A stretch of 64,000 nt of DNA from Streptomyces sp. NBC_01314 (GTDB taxonomy: Bacteria; Actinomycetota; Actinomycetes; Streptomycetales; Streptomycetaceae): contig NZ_CP108394.1 of NCBI RefSeq assembly GCF_041435215.1, forward strand, positions 11,160,001-11,224,000. The letters run 5' to 3'. A program made the translations under genes and the position numbers. Numbering within the stretch: the stretch's first letter is position 1; each line of letters opens with the position of its first letter. The notes under the pieces are model-generated. The model was not told the origin of the DNA. It made no database searches and worked only from the letters and a program-made list of their open reading frames with translations. Shown piece after piece: positions 44,288-53,044 of the stretch.

Positions 44288-44916
44288 GCGCCGGCCTCCT
44301 CGAGCAGTGCCAGGGTGTGGCCGCTGCCGGCCTTGGCGGCCAGATAGGCGGCGTTGTCGGGGGTGAGGTGAACGGTGGTGGCCACGACCGCCTCGACACC
44401 GATGCCCAGGGCGCGCAGCTGGGCGACCTTGTCGGGGTTGTTGGTCAGCAGCCGGATACGGGTCAGGCCCAGGGCGCGCAGCATCGCGGCGGCGGCCCGG
44501 TAGTCCCGTTCGTCCTCACCGCGTCCGATGAGCCGGTTGGCGCGGAAGGTGTCGATGTCCTGGTCCTGCAGGACATAGGTGTCGAGCTTGTTGTACAGGC
44601 CGATGCCGCGGCCTTCCTGGCGCAGGTAGAGCACGACGCCGCCGGTGTCGGCCAGGGCGGCCAGCGCCTCGTCCAGCTGCGGTCCGCAGTCGCAGCGGGC
44701 CGAGCCGAACACGTCACCGGTCAGGCACTCGCTGTGCAGCCGCACCAGCGGCACGCTCTGCGGTGCGTGGGGGATGACGCAGGCGATGTGCTCGGCGGCG
44801 TCGGGCAGCTGGTGGAAGGTGACCAGTTCCGCCCGGCGGCCCTGCGCACGCTCCAGGGTGATGGGGACCCGGGCGCGGACCCGGGCGGCAGCGGGCAGTG
44901 TGACGAGGGTGTTCAT
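44284..44916 (-). CDS. ribA: GTP cyclohydrolase II (RibA/ToxB-like)
   Basis: 210 residues. Zn ligands Cys64, Cys75 and Cys77 lie in [23 protein letters not shown]-binding/catalytic blocks are [41 protein letters not shown] and [20 protein letters not shown]. It opens GTP to the diaminopyrimidine that starts riboflavin, and in toxoflavin/fervenulin producers it feeds 7-azapteridines. It stands apart from other riboflavin genes, which points to a dedicated biosynthetic copy. CGGAGG lies seven bases before the ATG, and a TnpB element begins just upstream of that site. Confidence 0.94.
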   Translation of the reverse strand: MNTLVTLPAAARVRARVPITLERAQGRRAELVTFHQLPDAAEHIACVIPHAPQSVPLVRLHSECLTGDVFGSARCDCGPQLDEALAALADTGGVVLYLRQEGRGIGLYNKLDTYVLQDQDIDTFRANRLIGRGEDERDYRAAAAMLRALGLTRIRLLTNNPDKVAQLRALGIGVEAVVATTVHLTPDNAAYLAAKAGSGHTLALLEEAGA

Positions 44917-44929
44917 CGAGAACCTCCGA

Positions 44930-46330
44930 GGAAACCCCGGCCTTCAGGCCGGGGAGGAATCGGACTCCTGCGGAGCAGGGCAGGGGCAGGGGAGTCGCCG
45001 TCAGGGCGATGCGCCGTCCGCCGTCGACGACCCGTCAGGAAGTCGCAAGCTGATGCGATAATTTGTGAGTTATGGCCACTCACGTGAAGCGGTCGTTCAA
45101 GTACCGCTTCTATCCCGACGATGCGCAGGCGGCGGAGCTGTCGCGGACGTTCGGGTGTGTGCGCAAGGTCTACAACCTGGCTCTCGAGGCGCGGACGGCC
45201 GCGTGGTTCCAGCGCCGGGAGCGGGTCAACTACAACGCGACCTCGGCGATGCTCACCGCGTGGAAGAAGACCGAGGAACTGGCCTACCTCTGCGAGGTGT
45301 CGTCGGTGCCGTTGCAGCAGTGCCTGCGGCATCTGCAGGGCGCGTTCACCCACTTCTTCGAGGGCCGGGCGAAGTACCCGCGGTTCAAGTCGTGCAAGAA
45401 GTCCCGCCGTTCGGCGGAGTACACCAGCTCGGCGTTCCGTTACCGCGACGGCCGGCTCACGCTCGCCAAGATGCGCGAGCCGCTCGCCATCGTGTGGTCG
45501 CGTCCGCTGCCCGAAGGCGCGCAGCCGTCCGCGGTGACCGTGTCCCAGGACGCGGCGGGACGCTGGTTCGTGTCCCTGCTCTGCGACGACACGATCCCCC
45601 CGGCACCGGCCACCACGACGGCTGTCGGGATCGACGCGGGCATCACCTCCCTGGTGACCCTGTCGACCGGGGAGAAGGTCACCAACCCGAGGCATGAGCG
45701 CCGTGACCGGGCCCGGCTGGCGAAGGCCCAGCGGGAGCTGTCCCGCAAGGCCAAGGGCTCCGCGAACCGGGCCAAGGCCCGGGTGAAAGTCGCCAAGGTC
45801 CACGCCCGGATCACCGACCGGCGCCGGGACCATCTGCACAAGCTGACCACTCGTCTCGTCCGTGAGAACCAAACGGTCGTGATCGAGGACCTGAGTGTCC
45901 GCAACATGGTCAGGAACCACAAGCTGGCGCGTGCCGTCTCGGACGCGTCGTGGCGCGAGCTGTACTCCATGCTGGAGTACAAGTGCGCCTGGTACGGGCG
46001 CGACCTGGTCGTGATCGACCGCTGGTTCCCCAGCTCGAAGCTGTGCGGGTCCTGTGGCACGGTCCGGGCGAAGCTGGCGCTGAACGTCCGTGAGTGGACG
46101 TGCGGCTGCGGCACGGTGCATGACCGCGACGTGAACGCGGCGAAGAACATTCTCGCGGCCGGGCTGGCCGTGTCTGCCTGTGGAGACGGTGTAAGACCTC
46201 AACGGGAGTCCTCCCGGACGGGGCGGTCGTCGGTGAAGCAGGAACCCCAGCGGGCGACCGCTGGAATCCCCCGCCTTTAGGCGGGGGAGGATGTCAACTG
46301 TGCTGTCCTTCGTGGAAGGCCCCGCTTTCA
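44930..46330 (+). mobile_element. IS200/IS605-type TnpB-only element inserted between the WD40 and ribA genes
   Basis: The left end carries a hairpin, ccccggcc-TTCA-ggccgggg (44935-44954). The right end carries cccccgcc-TTTA-ggcggggg (46268-46287), with two further short stems up to about 46370. No TnpA gene is present. The right-end region after tnpB is where the omega RNA of such elements is encoded. Exact ends are not certain. Confidence 0.75.
45072..46280 (+). CDS. tnpB: TnpB, RNA-guided endonuclease of an IS200/IS605-type element
   Basis: 402 residues, complete. N-terminal helix-turn-helix/REC-like part (FKYRFYPDDAQAAELSRTFG, CVRKVYNLALEARTAAWFQR). The RuvC catalytic acids are Asp188 (VGIDAGITSL), Glu272 (VVIEDLSVRNMV) and Asp353 (HDRDVNAAKN). 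The zinc ribbon is CGSC (325-328) and CGC (344-346). It is intact, so RNA-guided nicking/cutting is possible. The coding orientation is opposite to the operon it interrupts. Confidence 0.93.
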   Translation: MATHVKRSFKYRFYPDDAQAAELSRTFGCVRKVYNLALEARTAAWFQRRERVNYNATSAMLTAWKKTEELAYLCEVSSVPLQQCLRHLQGAFTHFFEGRAKYPRFKSCKKSRRSAEYTSSAFRYRDGRLTLAKMREPLAIVWSRPLPEGAQPSAVTVSQDAAGRWFVSLLCDDTIPPAPATTTAVGIDAGITSLVTLSTGEKVTNPRHERRDRARLAKAQRELSRKAKGSANRAKARVKVAKVHARITDRRRDHLHKLTTRLVRENQTVVIEDLSVRNMVRNHKLARAVSDASWRELYSMLEYKCAWYGRDLVVIDRWFPSSKLCGSCGTVRAKLALNVREWTCGCGTVHDRDVNAAKNILAAGLAVSACGDGVRPQRESSRTGRSSVKQEPQRATAGIPRL

Positions 46331-46412
46331 AGGCGGGGGGTGGAAACGAAAGCCCCCGCTGAGCGGGGCAGGATGAGCCGCTGCGAGCCCCGCCGCGGGG
46401 CGGCGGCGCAAG

Positions 46413-48359
46413 TCAGGCGGCCCTGCGGCCCGCCGGCGCCGTGCGGCCCGCCGGTGCGGGCGCCGCCGGCCGGGCCGGCGTTGTCAGCAGGTCGCCCAGG
46501 TGCAGTGAGCGCTCGACGACGGGCAGGCCGGCGCTGTCGACGCCGACGAGGAGGATGCGCCCGTCCCAGCCCGCGACGGCGACGGTGCCGTCCTGGAGGC
46601 GGTGCATGCACGACAGGCCCTGGGCGAACTCGGCCACCACATGGCCGGAGGCCAGGGTGGCCGCCGCCTCCTGCCAGTCGACCTGCCAGGCGTACAGGCC
46701 GAAGTCGTAGGAGCCCGCCAGGACCACCGGCCGCTCGGCGCTGCCCATGAGGGCCACGCACTTGACGGACTCGTCGGGGCCGAGCAGGGTCTGCACGCGC
46801 TCCGCGCGCCAGGTGCCGCCCGGCAGACGGGTGATCCGGCCGGCCTTGACGGTGTGGTCGCGCGAGGCGCTCGCGGCGACCCGGTCGCCCAGTACGGCGA
46901 CCGCGTTGACGAGGTTGCCGTGCTCCCACAGCCTGCTGCGCGCGTACGCCCCGCCGGCCTCGACGCTGCGGTCGGTGGCCGCCGACAGGAAACCGCCGGG
47001 GACGGCGGCCAGGGACTTCACGGACCCGCCGTGCGCCCCGATCCGCTCCACCACACCGAGGGTGTCCGGGGTGATGAGGAGGAACTCCCCGTTGTAGGTG
47101 CCGGCGACGAGGTGGCCGTCGTGGACGGTCAGGGAGGGCACGGGGGCGCCCAGCGGCGCGCTGGAGGTGACGGCGGTGCCGTCGTGGCGCAGGACGTGCC
47201 CCGAGTAGGTGCCGGCGAAGAGCACGCCGTCGTGGACGGTAAGGGACAGCACCGGACTGGGGCCGAAGTCGATCACGCGGACGGGCCCGGCCTGCGCACC
47301 GTCCACGCCGCCGCCGTCCACGCCGCCGCCGCCGTCCACGCCGCCGCCGCCGTCCACGGTGACGGCGACGACGAGACCGGAGTCGGTGCCGACGAGCAGT
47401 TCGCCGCCGAGCTGGGCCAGCGCGTTGGGGCCGTGCGTGGCACCGGCGGGAGCGCAGAGCTGAACGCCCGTCGCCAGATCGAACAGATGCGGGCCGTTCC
47501 AGAAACTGCCGGCCGCCACGACACCCCGGGCGGCGGTGACCGAGCGCGGCCACATCCGCCGGTCCTCGCTGCGGTGCAGGCGCCTGCCGGTGACGTCGAA
47601 GTGGTGCAGCGCCCCGTCGTAGGCGCCGACGACGAAGGAGGCGTCGTCCTCGGACCAGGCCACCGAGCGCGCCGCGGAGCTGGACACGGCGACGGTGCGC
47701 ACCACCTCGAGTTGGGTGGTGAGCAGGTCGACGGCGCCGTCGTCACGGGCCACGGCCAGCAGCCGGCCCGAGTGGGACCAGGCACAGCCCTCGATGGAGG
47801 AGTCGTAGCGGCGGGTGAGCGGCGCGCCGGGGCCGTCCGGATCGCTGACGGCCACCAGACCGTCCTCGCCGACCGTGGCGATGAGCCCCCGGGCGCTGAC
47901 CGACACCATCATGCAGTGCGCCTCGTGCGCGCCGACCTCGCGCAGGAACACCCCGTCGGCGGCCGACCACAAGGTGGCGCGCCCGTCCTCGGAGACGCAG
48001 ATCAGCCGTTTGCCGTCGGGCAGCCAGGCCACCGAGTTGATGTCGTCGGTGTGCCGGGCGAGCACGGTGAGCAGCACGCCGGCGCCCTCCTCGCCCACCC
48101 GCCACACGGCCACCGTCTTGTCGGCGGACGCGGTGGCCAGCACCTCGGCATCGACCGGGTTCCAGGCGCAGGCGTTGACCAGACGGCGGTGGCGCAGTCT
48201 GGCCAGCTCGGTGGGACGGGACGGATCGCCGGTGTCCCAGACGATCACCGTGCCGTCGTACGAACAGCTGGCCAGCCGCTTTCCGTCAGGCCTGAAGCCC
48301 ACATGGGTGAGCGGAGCGAAGTGGCCCGGTCCGCAGGCCGGAAGATCAATGGGTCGCAC
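46413..48359 (-). CDS. WD40-repeat protein (ToxC-like)
   Basis: 648 residues, made almost entirely of WD40-type blades, starting FAPLTHVGFRPDGKRLASCS, YDGTVIVWDTGDPSRPTELA, LRHRRLVNACAWNPVDAEVL, ATASADKTVAVWRVGEEGAG and ending VVEFAQGLSCMHRLQDGTVA, VAGWDGRILLVGVD. About 12-14 blades suggest two propellers. A VDGGG repeat near residue 340 is satellite-derived (15-18 bp units). A WD-repeat protein of unknown role is part of the toxoflavin gene set, which supports the pathway assignment. Start GTG 48359 has AAAGGA upstream. It is the first gene of the operon, now separated from ribA by the TnpB element. Confidence 0.88.
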   Translation of the reverse strand: MRPIDLPACGPGHFAPLTHVGFRPDGKRLASCSYDGTVIVWDTGDPSRPTELARLRHRRLVNACAWNPVDAEVLATASADKTVAVWRVGEEGAGVLLTVLARHTDDINSVAWLPDGKRLICVSEDGRATLWSAADGVFLREVGAHEAHCMMVSVSARGLIATVGEDGLVAVSDPDGPGAPLTRRYDSSIEGCAWSHSGRLLAVARDDGAVDLLTTQLEVVRTVAVSSSAARSVAWSEDDASFVVGAYDGALHHFDVTGRRLHRSEDRRMWPRSVTAARGVVAAGSFWNGPHLFDLATGVQLCAPAGATHGPNALAQLGGELLVGTDSGLVVAVTVDGGGGVDGGGGVDGGGVDGAQAGPVRVIDFGPSPVLSLTVHDGVLFAGTYSGHVLRHDGTAVTSSAPLGAPVPSLTVHDGHLVAGTYNGEFLLITPDTLGVVERIGAHGGSVKSLAAVPGGFLSAATDRSVEAGGAYARSRLWEHGNLVNAVAVLGDRVAASASRDHTVKAGRITRLPGGTWRAERVQTLLGPDESVKCVALMGSAERPVVLAGSYDFGLYAWQVDWQEAAATLASGHVVAEFAQGLSCMHRLQDGTVAVAGWDGRILLVGVDSAGLPVVERSLHLGDLLTTPARPAAPAPAGRTAPAGRRAA

Positions 48360-48731
48360 GCCGTCCCGTCCTTTTTCTCGTGTTCCCGGATATGGGATCC
48401 TGAATTTGTTTCCGTGCGCTGAACGAATATTTTTTTCAAGGCCCGCAACACCTCGAATGCCCCTGCTGCCCGGCGCCCCGGCGCGGTGCTTCACGAGGTG
48501 TCCGCCGAATGCCGAAATTAGGCGGACGGCCTGCCCGATGGCGAGCGGACGGCACACAATCCGGCAACTTCCCACATTCCTGCCCGTAACTTGACGGGGC
48601 GGCTTCGGCCTGGCACAAGACGCGCCGGCGGCGGCCCACTTGACCGATTCCGCCGGACCCGGTTGAGGCGCCCGGCAGGACGGGCCCACGCTGGCCCGGA
48701 AATGCAGGAACCGGCCGGGGAGCTGAGCGGC
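48360..48731. promoter_or_regulatory. Divergent promoter region of the two biosynthetic operons
   Basis: About 370 bases between the WD40 gene (minus) and the didomain ATP-grasp gene (plus). Around 48390-48440 the sequence is A+T-rich for this genome (for example gaatttgtttccgtg and acgaatatttttttcaagg), as expected for promoters. No ARE-type box was recognised here. Confidence 0.5.
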
Positions 48732-51700
48732 GTGCACATTGTTGTGGTGGAGACGGCATCCGTCCGAGGTTTCGACATGATCGCGGAGATGGCCGACTCG
48801 GGCATCGAGGTCAGTTTCGTCACCGAGACGCTCGACGCCCATCGAAAGAATCCGGGCTTCGAATTGTCCGCGCGTGCGGCACGCATCGTCGAGGTTCCGC
48901 GGCTGGCGCAAGGCGTCCTCGCGGACCGGCTGCACGGCCGGCTGGGCCCCCTGCCGCCCGACGGGGTGATCTGCCGGGACGAGGTGCATCTGCCGGCCGC
49001 CGCGGGGCTGGCCCGCGACCTGGGACTGCCCCACGAATCACTGCCGGCGGCCCGGATCCTCAGTGACAAGGCGGCCGTCCGCGCGCGGCTCACCGCGCGC
49101 GGCATCGGCTCGCTCGCCTGGCGGGTGGCCGCAACCGAAACCGAGGGCCTTGCGGCCGTCGACGAGATCGGGCTGCCCGTGGTCGTCAAACCGACCGCGG
49201 GCGGATGGTCGGTGGGCGTGAGCATCGCCTGGAGCCGGGCGCAGGCGGCCCGCGCGCTGGCCGGGGTGCTCGGCGTGCCGGCCGGCCCCGACGGCACGCC
49301 ACCGCGCGCGCTCATCGAGGAGTACGCGGCGGGCCGGCACGTCAGCGCCGAACTGCTGGTGCAGGACCACCGCACCGTGCTCCTCGGATTCGCCGAACGG
49401 CTGCCGGCGCCCCCCGGCCAGACGGCGGAGCTCGGCGGCCACTTCCCGGCCCGTATCGAACAGGAGGCTGCCGCGCGCGCGTTCGTCCTCGACGCCGTGC
49501 GGGCCATCGGTGTCCGCTCCTCGGCCGTCCACGCCGAACTGCTGCTCACCCCGACCGGCCCGGAGCTGATCGAGATCAACGGCCGGGTGGCCGGGCATGT
49601 GGTGGCCCGGCAGATGTCGCTGGCGCTGGAACGCTCACTCACCGCCGACCTCGTGGCCCTCGCCGTCGGCGACCCGGTCCGCGAAGCCGCGCCGCACGAG
49701 AGTGTCGTCGCCCTGCACCACCTCTTCTCGCCCGTGGACGCCGTGGTGCGCGGAGCGAAACCGCAGGACGTCCTCACCCCCGACGTGATCGAGTCCCACG
49801 TCCGGGCCGGCACGGGCGACAAGGTGGCGGCGCTGCGCACCAACCACGACCGGATCGGCTATGTGCTGGCCCGCGGCCGCACCGGCGACGAAGCCGCCCG
49901 CAGCGCCGCCGAAGCCGCCCGGCGCATCCTTCAGTCCCTGCAACTGCACCCGGCACCCGGCACCGCGGACACGGCCGGCCCCCTTTCCGGCAGCCCCGCC
50001 CCGCAACAGCCCCCGACGGACCACCTGCCGACAACAGCAGCAGGCCCAGGGACAAACCGCCCGCAGACCCCGGAGGAGCCCCGGGCAGACCGCCCGCCGA
50101 TACCGGGGGAGTCCCGGACGGACCGCCCGCCGGTACCAGGGGACCTGCGAACCGGTCACCCGCCGATGCCGGGGCAGTCCCGGACGGACGGCCTGCCGGT
50201 TTTGGAGGGCCCGCGAACGGGTCACCCGCCGGTACCAGGGGACCTGCGAACCGGTCACCCGCCGCTCCCGGGGAAGCCCCGGACGGACCGCCCGCCGCTC
50301 CCGGGAGACCTGCGAACGGAGCGCCCGCCGTGGCAGGCTGACGGGCCGTCCGGCCCGGCCCCGCAGGACGCGCCGTGCGGCGAGCATGTGCTGGTGCTGC
50401 TCGGCGCCGGGGACCCCGCCGACCGGATCATGACCGCACTGGCAGCGGTGACGGCCAAGGTCAGCGTGGTCTGGACCTCGGGCCCCGACGGCGAACCCCG
50501 GGCACGAGCACGCTGGCAGCAGCACTGCCGCGGCCAGTGGCACACCGCGTCCACGGGATCGGACATCCGTGCCGCCGCCCGCCTCATCCACACGGCCGAA
50601 CCGGTCCGGGCCCTGCTGACCTTCTCCGCCTCCTACGCGGCACGGCAACTGCGCGACGGAGCCCCGCCCGCCGCCCAGCCCCCGCCCGCCGGCCCCGCAC
50701 CCGGGCACACGGTCGTGGTGGCCGCCTACCGCGGCGACGTCCGGGCCCTGGCCGTCATCGACGAGGAAAGCGGCACCCGCCTGTGCCCGTCGCACCTGAA
50801 CGGCCCCGCGCTCAAGGAACTGACCGACCGGGCCGTGCACGCCGTGCGCGCCGCACGCATCGAAGGCGTGGTGCGCTGCCTCCTGCCCCCGAGCACGGCA
50901 CACCCCCGCGAGGGCCGCCCCGAGCCCCTGCTGCTGCCCGGCCTGGACGCCGCCACCATCGACCTCTACGACGCCGTCCACACCCGCGCCCTGGTCACCG
51001 CCGTCACACAGACGGCGCTCGGCCGCACCCCGCCCACCCGGCGCCGGCCGGCCGTCGCCGTGCAGCGCACGCTGACCACACCCGCCGGCCCCTTCCGGGT
51101 CATCGAGGCCACCACCGAAGAGCAGCTGCACACCTGGCCCGGCCTGTTCCGGGCCCAGGTCCTCACCCGGGCCGGCCACGTCCGCCAGGAACCGGGGCCC
51201 ACCGTATGGCTGCGGCACACCGTGACCGCGAACGGGCGCACACAGGCACGCAAGGCGGCACGCGAACTGGAGCGCTCCCTCCTCCTGCGCACCACACCGC
51301 ACGAGCGCACCCATGTGCTCCTGCTGGACCGGATCGGCGCCCCGACCTGGACCCTTGCCGACGGCGCGCCGGTACTGCCCGCGGACCGCTTCCGGCTGAG
51401 CGTGCTGTCCTCGGCGGCCGGCCCCACCCCCGCCGCCGACCTGGCGGTACACACCGACCTGAGCGACGGCTTCCTCCTCGGCCAACTCGCCCGCACCCTT
51501 GACGCCGGCCACCCCGTGCACCGGGTGGCCGCCCTCTCGGAGCGCCTGCAGGAACCGGCCGCCCGGCTGCGCGCCCTGCTCGGCACGGCCGGTGAAGGAC
51601 CCCAGCAGGTACGGCGCTGGGTGGACAAGGCCGTCATGAAACGCATCGCCCGCCGCCACGGCATCCGCTGCGCCGACGGGCTCCTCGCCCACAGCGCCCA

Positions 51701-52508
51701 AGACATCACCCAGCTCTTCGACCGCCACGGGAAGATCGTCCTCAAGCCGCGGGCCGGATCCGGTTCACAGGGCGTGGCCGTCCTCGCCTCCTGGCCGGCC
51801 GTGGAGGCCTGGCTGCACACACGGTTCACCCCGGGCACGCACCTGTGCGAGGAGTTCGTCGACGCCCCCCTGTGCCACATCGACGCGGTCGTCCACCAGG
51901 GCGAACCGGTGTGGGACGTCTCCCTCTACGAGCGCGACACCATGGCCCTCAGGCACGGCCTGCCGCTGTCCTCGGCCACGGCGGCCGACCCCGGGCTGCG
52001 CGCGGCGGCCGGGCACCTGCTTCACCAGGTCGTGCACGCCTGGCAGATGAACTCGGGCGTGCTGCACCTGGAAGCCTTCGTCACCGGTGAGCGCCTGACG
52101 TTCTGCGAGGTCGCCGCCCGGCCCGGCGGCGCCGGAGTCACCGAAGCCTTCCGCGCCACCACCGGCATCGACCTCGACCACGCCAAACTCCTCGCCGACG
52201 CAGGGCTGGACCCCCGCCACCACCGCCGCGACCCCGTGGCCGCCCACGCCGGCTGGACCGTGCACTACTGCGGCGGCGGAAAACTCCTCACCTTCGACGA
52301 CTCCGCGGTGGCGGCGCACGCCTGCTTCCGCTCCGTGAACGCCCGCGTCGGGGACACCGTCCCCGCCTCACTGTTCTCCGGCAGCGGCCTCAGCACCCAC
52401 GTCTTCGCCCACGACTCGCACACCGAGGTGTCCCGGCTGCTGCGCCGCGCCGAGCACGACGTGCGCATCGTGACCGCGCCGGCCCCCGCCGCGCAGGGCC
52501 GGCCATGA
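48732..52508 (+). CDS. Didomain ATP-grasp ligase with satellite-encoded Pro-rich linker
   Basis: About 1258 residues. The first ATP-grasp module (about 1-420) has GLPVVVKPTAGGWSVGVSIA and the metal-binding PELIEINGRVAGHVVARQMS. The second (about 950-1240) has GKIVLKPRAGSGSQGVAVLA and LTFCEVAARPGGAGVTEAF. A further nucleotide-fold-like N-domain precedes the second module (HVLVLLGAGDPADRIMTALA). Between them is a linker of 11-residue units such as GDLRTGHPPMP and GESRTDRPPVP. ATP-grasp enzymes join a carboxylate to an amine via acyl phosphate; two modules suggest two ligations. GTG 48732 with GGGGAG is preferred over ATG 48702. It overlaps the reductase gene by ATGA. Confidence 0.85.
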   Translation: MHIVVVETASVRGFDMIAEMADSGIEVSFVTETLDAHRKNPGFELSARAARIVEVPRLAQGVLADRLHGRLGPLPPDGVICRDEVHLPAAAGLARDLGLPHESLPAARILSDKAAVRARLTARGIGSLAWRVAATETEGLAAVDEIGLPVVVKPTAGGWSVGVSIAWSRAQAARALAGVLGVPAGPDGTPPRALIEEYAAGRHVSAELLVQDHRTVLLGFAERLPAPPGQTAELGGHFPARIEQEAAARAFVLDAVRAIGVRSSAVHAELLLTPTGPELIEINGRVAGHVVARQMSLALERSLTADLVALAVGDPVREAAPHESVVALHHLFSPVDAVVRGAKPQDVLTPDVIESHVRAGTGDKVAALRTNHDRIGYVLARGRTGDEAARSAAEAARRILQSLQLHPAPGTADTAGPLSGSPAPQQPPTDHLPTTAAGPGTNRPQTPEEPRADRPPIPGESRTDRPPVPGDLRTGHPPMPGQSRTDGLPVLEGPRTGHPPVPGDLRTGHPPLPGKPRTDRPPLPGDLRTERPPWQADGPSGPAPQDAPCGEHVLVLLGAGDPADRIMTALAAVTAKVSVVWTSGPDGEPRARARWQQHCRGQWHTASTGSDIRAAARLIHTAEPVRALLTFSASYAARQLRDGAPPAAQPPPAGPAPGHTVVVAAYRGDVRALAVIDEESGTRLCPSHLNGPALKELTDRAVHAVRAARIEGVVRCLLPPSTAHPREGRPEPLLLPGLDAATIDLYDAVHTRALVTAVTQTALGRTPPTRRRPAVAVQRTLTTPAGPFRVIEATTEEQLHTWPGLFRAQVLTRAGHVRQEPGPTVWLRHTVTANGRTQARKAARELERSLLLRTTPHERTHVLLLDRIGAPTWTLADGAPVLPADRFRLSVLSSAAGPTPAADLAVHTDLSDGFLLGQLARTLDAGHPVHRVAALSERLQEPAARLRALLGTAGEGPQQVRRWVDKAVMKRIARRHGIRCADGLLAHSAQDITQLFDRHGKIVLKPRAGSGSQGVAVLASWPAVEAWLHTRFTPGTHLCEEFVDAPLCHIDAVVHQGEPVWDVSLYERDTMALRHGLPLSSATAADPGLRAAAGHLLHQVVHAWQMNSGVLHLEAFVTGERLTFCEVAARPGGAGVTEAFRATTGIDLDHAKLLADAGLDPRHHRRDPVAAHAGWTVHYCGGGKLLTFDDSAVAAHACFRSVNARVGDTVPASLFSGSGLSTHVFAHDSHTEVSRLLRRAEHDVRIVTAPAPAAQGRP
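50050..50335 (+). repeat. 33-bp minisatellite inside the didomain ATP-grasp gene
   Basis: About eight imperfect 33-base units of two alternating types, one beginning ggggacctgcgaaccggtca and one beginning gggcagtcccggacggac. They encode 11-residue repeats, so the frame is kept. Copies of ggggacctgcgaaccggtca are identical at about 50139 and 50238. Confidence 0.8.
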
Positions 52509-53044
52509 TCCTCGCCCTGCTCGGCAGCGCGGCCAAGGACTCGGTGGCCCGCGAGGTCCTGCTCAAGGCCGGCGAGCGCATCACCCGCGCCGGCCACCCC
52601 TTCGAACTCATCGACCTGGCCGTCGAGTTCCCCCAGCCACACGCACTGCACGACTACGACGACCCGCCCGCCGGCAGCCAGACCGCACTGCTGCGCTCCC
52701 GCATCGCCCCAGCCGGCGCAGCCCTGCTGGCCACCCCCGTCTACCACGGCTCCTACAGCGCACTGCTGAAGAACGCCCTGGACCACCTCACCGGCGACGC
52801 GCTCAGCGGCCGGCCGGTCGGCCTGATCGCCGCCGGCGGCGGACCGCGCGGCGCCGGCACCGCCTGCGACCAGCTGCGCACGGTCGTGCGGGCACTTGGC
52901 GGGTGGGCCGCGCCCACCCACATCGCCACCACCGCCGCGGACCTGACACCCGGGACGGCACTGGACTTCCTGCACCACAGGCTCGACGACCTCGTCACCG
53001 AACTGCTGTCCTTCCGCGCCCCCTGCCCGCCCTTCCCCCGATGA
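52505..53044 (+). CDS. NADPH-dependent FMN reductase
   Basis: 179 residues, flavodoxin-like fold: ILALLGSAAKDSVAREVLLK (phosphate loop), AALLATPVYHGSYSALLKNA, LDHLTGDALSGRPVGLIAAG. It reduces FMN for a partner or acts directly as a flavin reductase/quinone or nitro reductase. It is embedded in the ligase operon with ATGA overlaps on both sides, so it belongs to the pathway. A partner flavin monooxygenase could be the FAD/NAD(P)-binding protein at the right edge (inference). Confidence 0.88.
   Translation: MILALLGSAAKDSVAREVLLKAGERITRAGHPFELIDLAVEFPQPHALHDYDDPPAGSQTALLRSRIAPAGAALLATPVYHGSYSALLKNALDHLTGDALSGRPVGLIAAGGGPRGAGTACDQLRTVVRALGGWAAPTHIATTAADLTPGTALDFLHHRLDDLVTELLSFRAPCPPFPR

Noticed and set aside
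46602..48422. Plus-strand open frame of 606 codons
   Set aside because: Antisense shadow of the WD40 gene; composition is biased and has no motifs.
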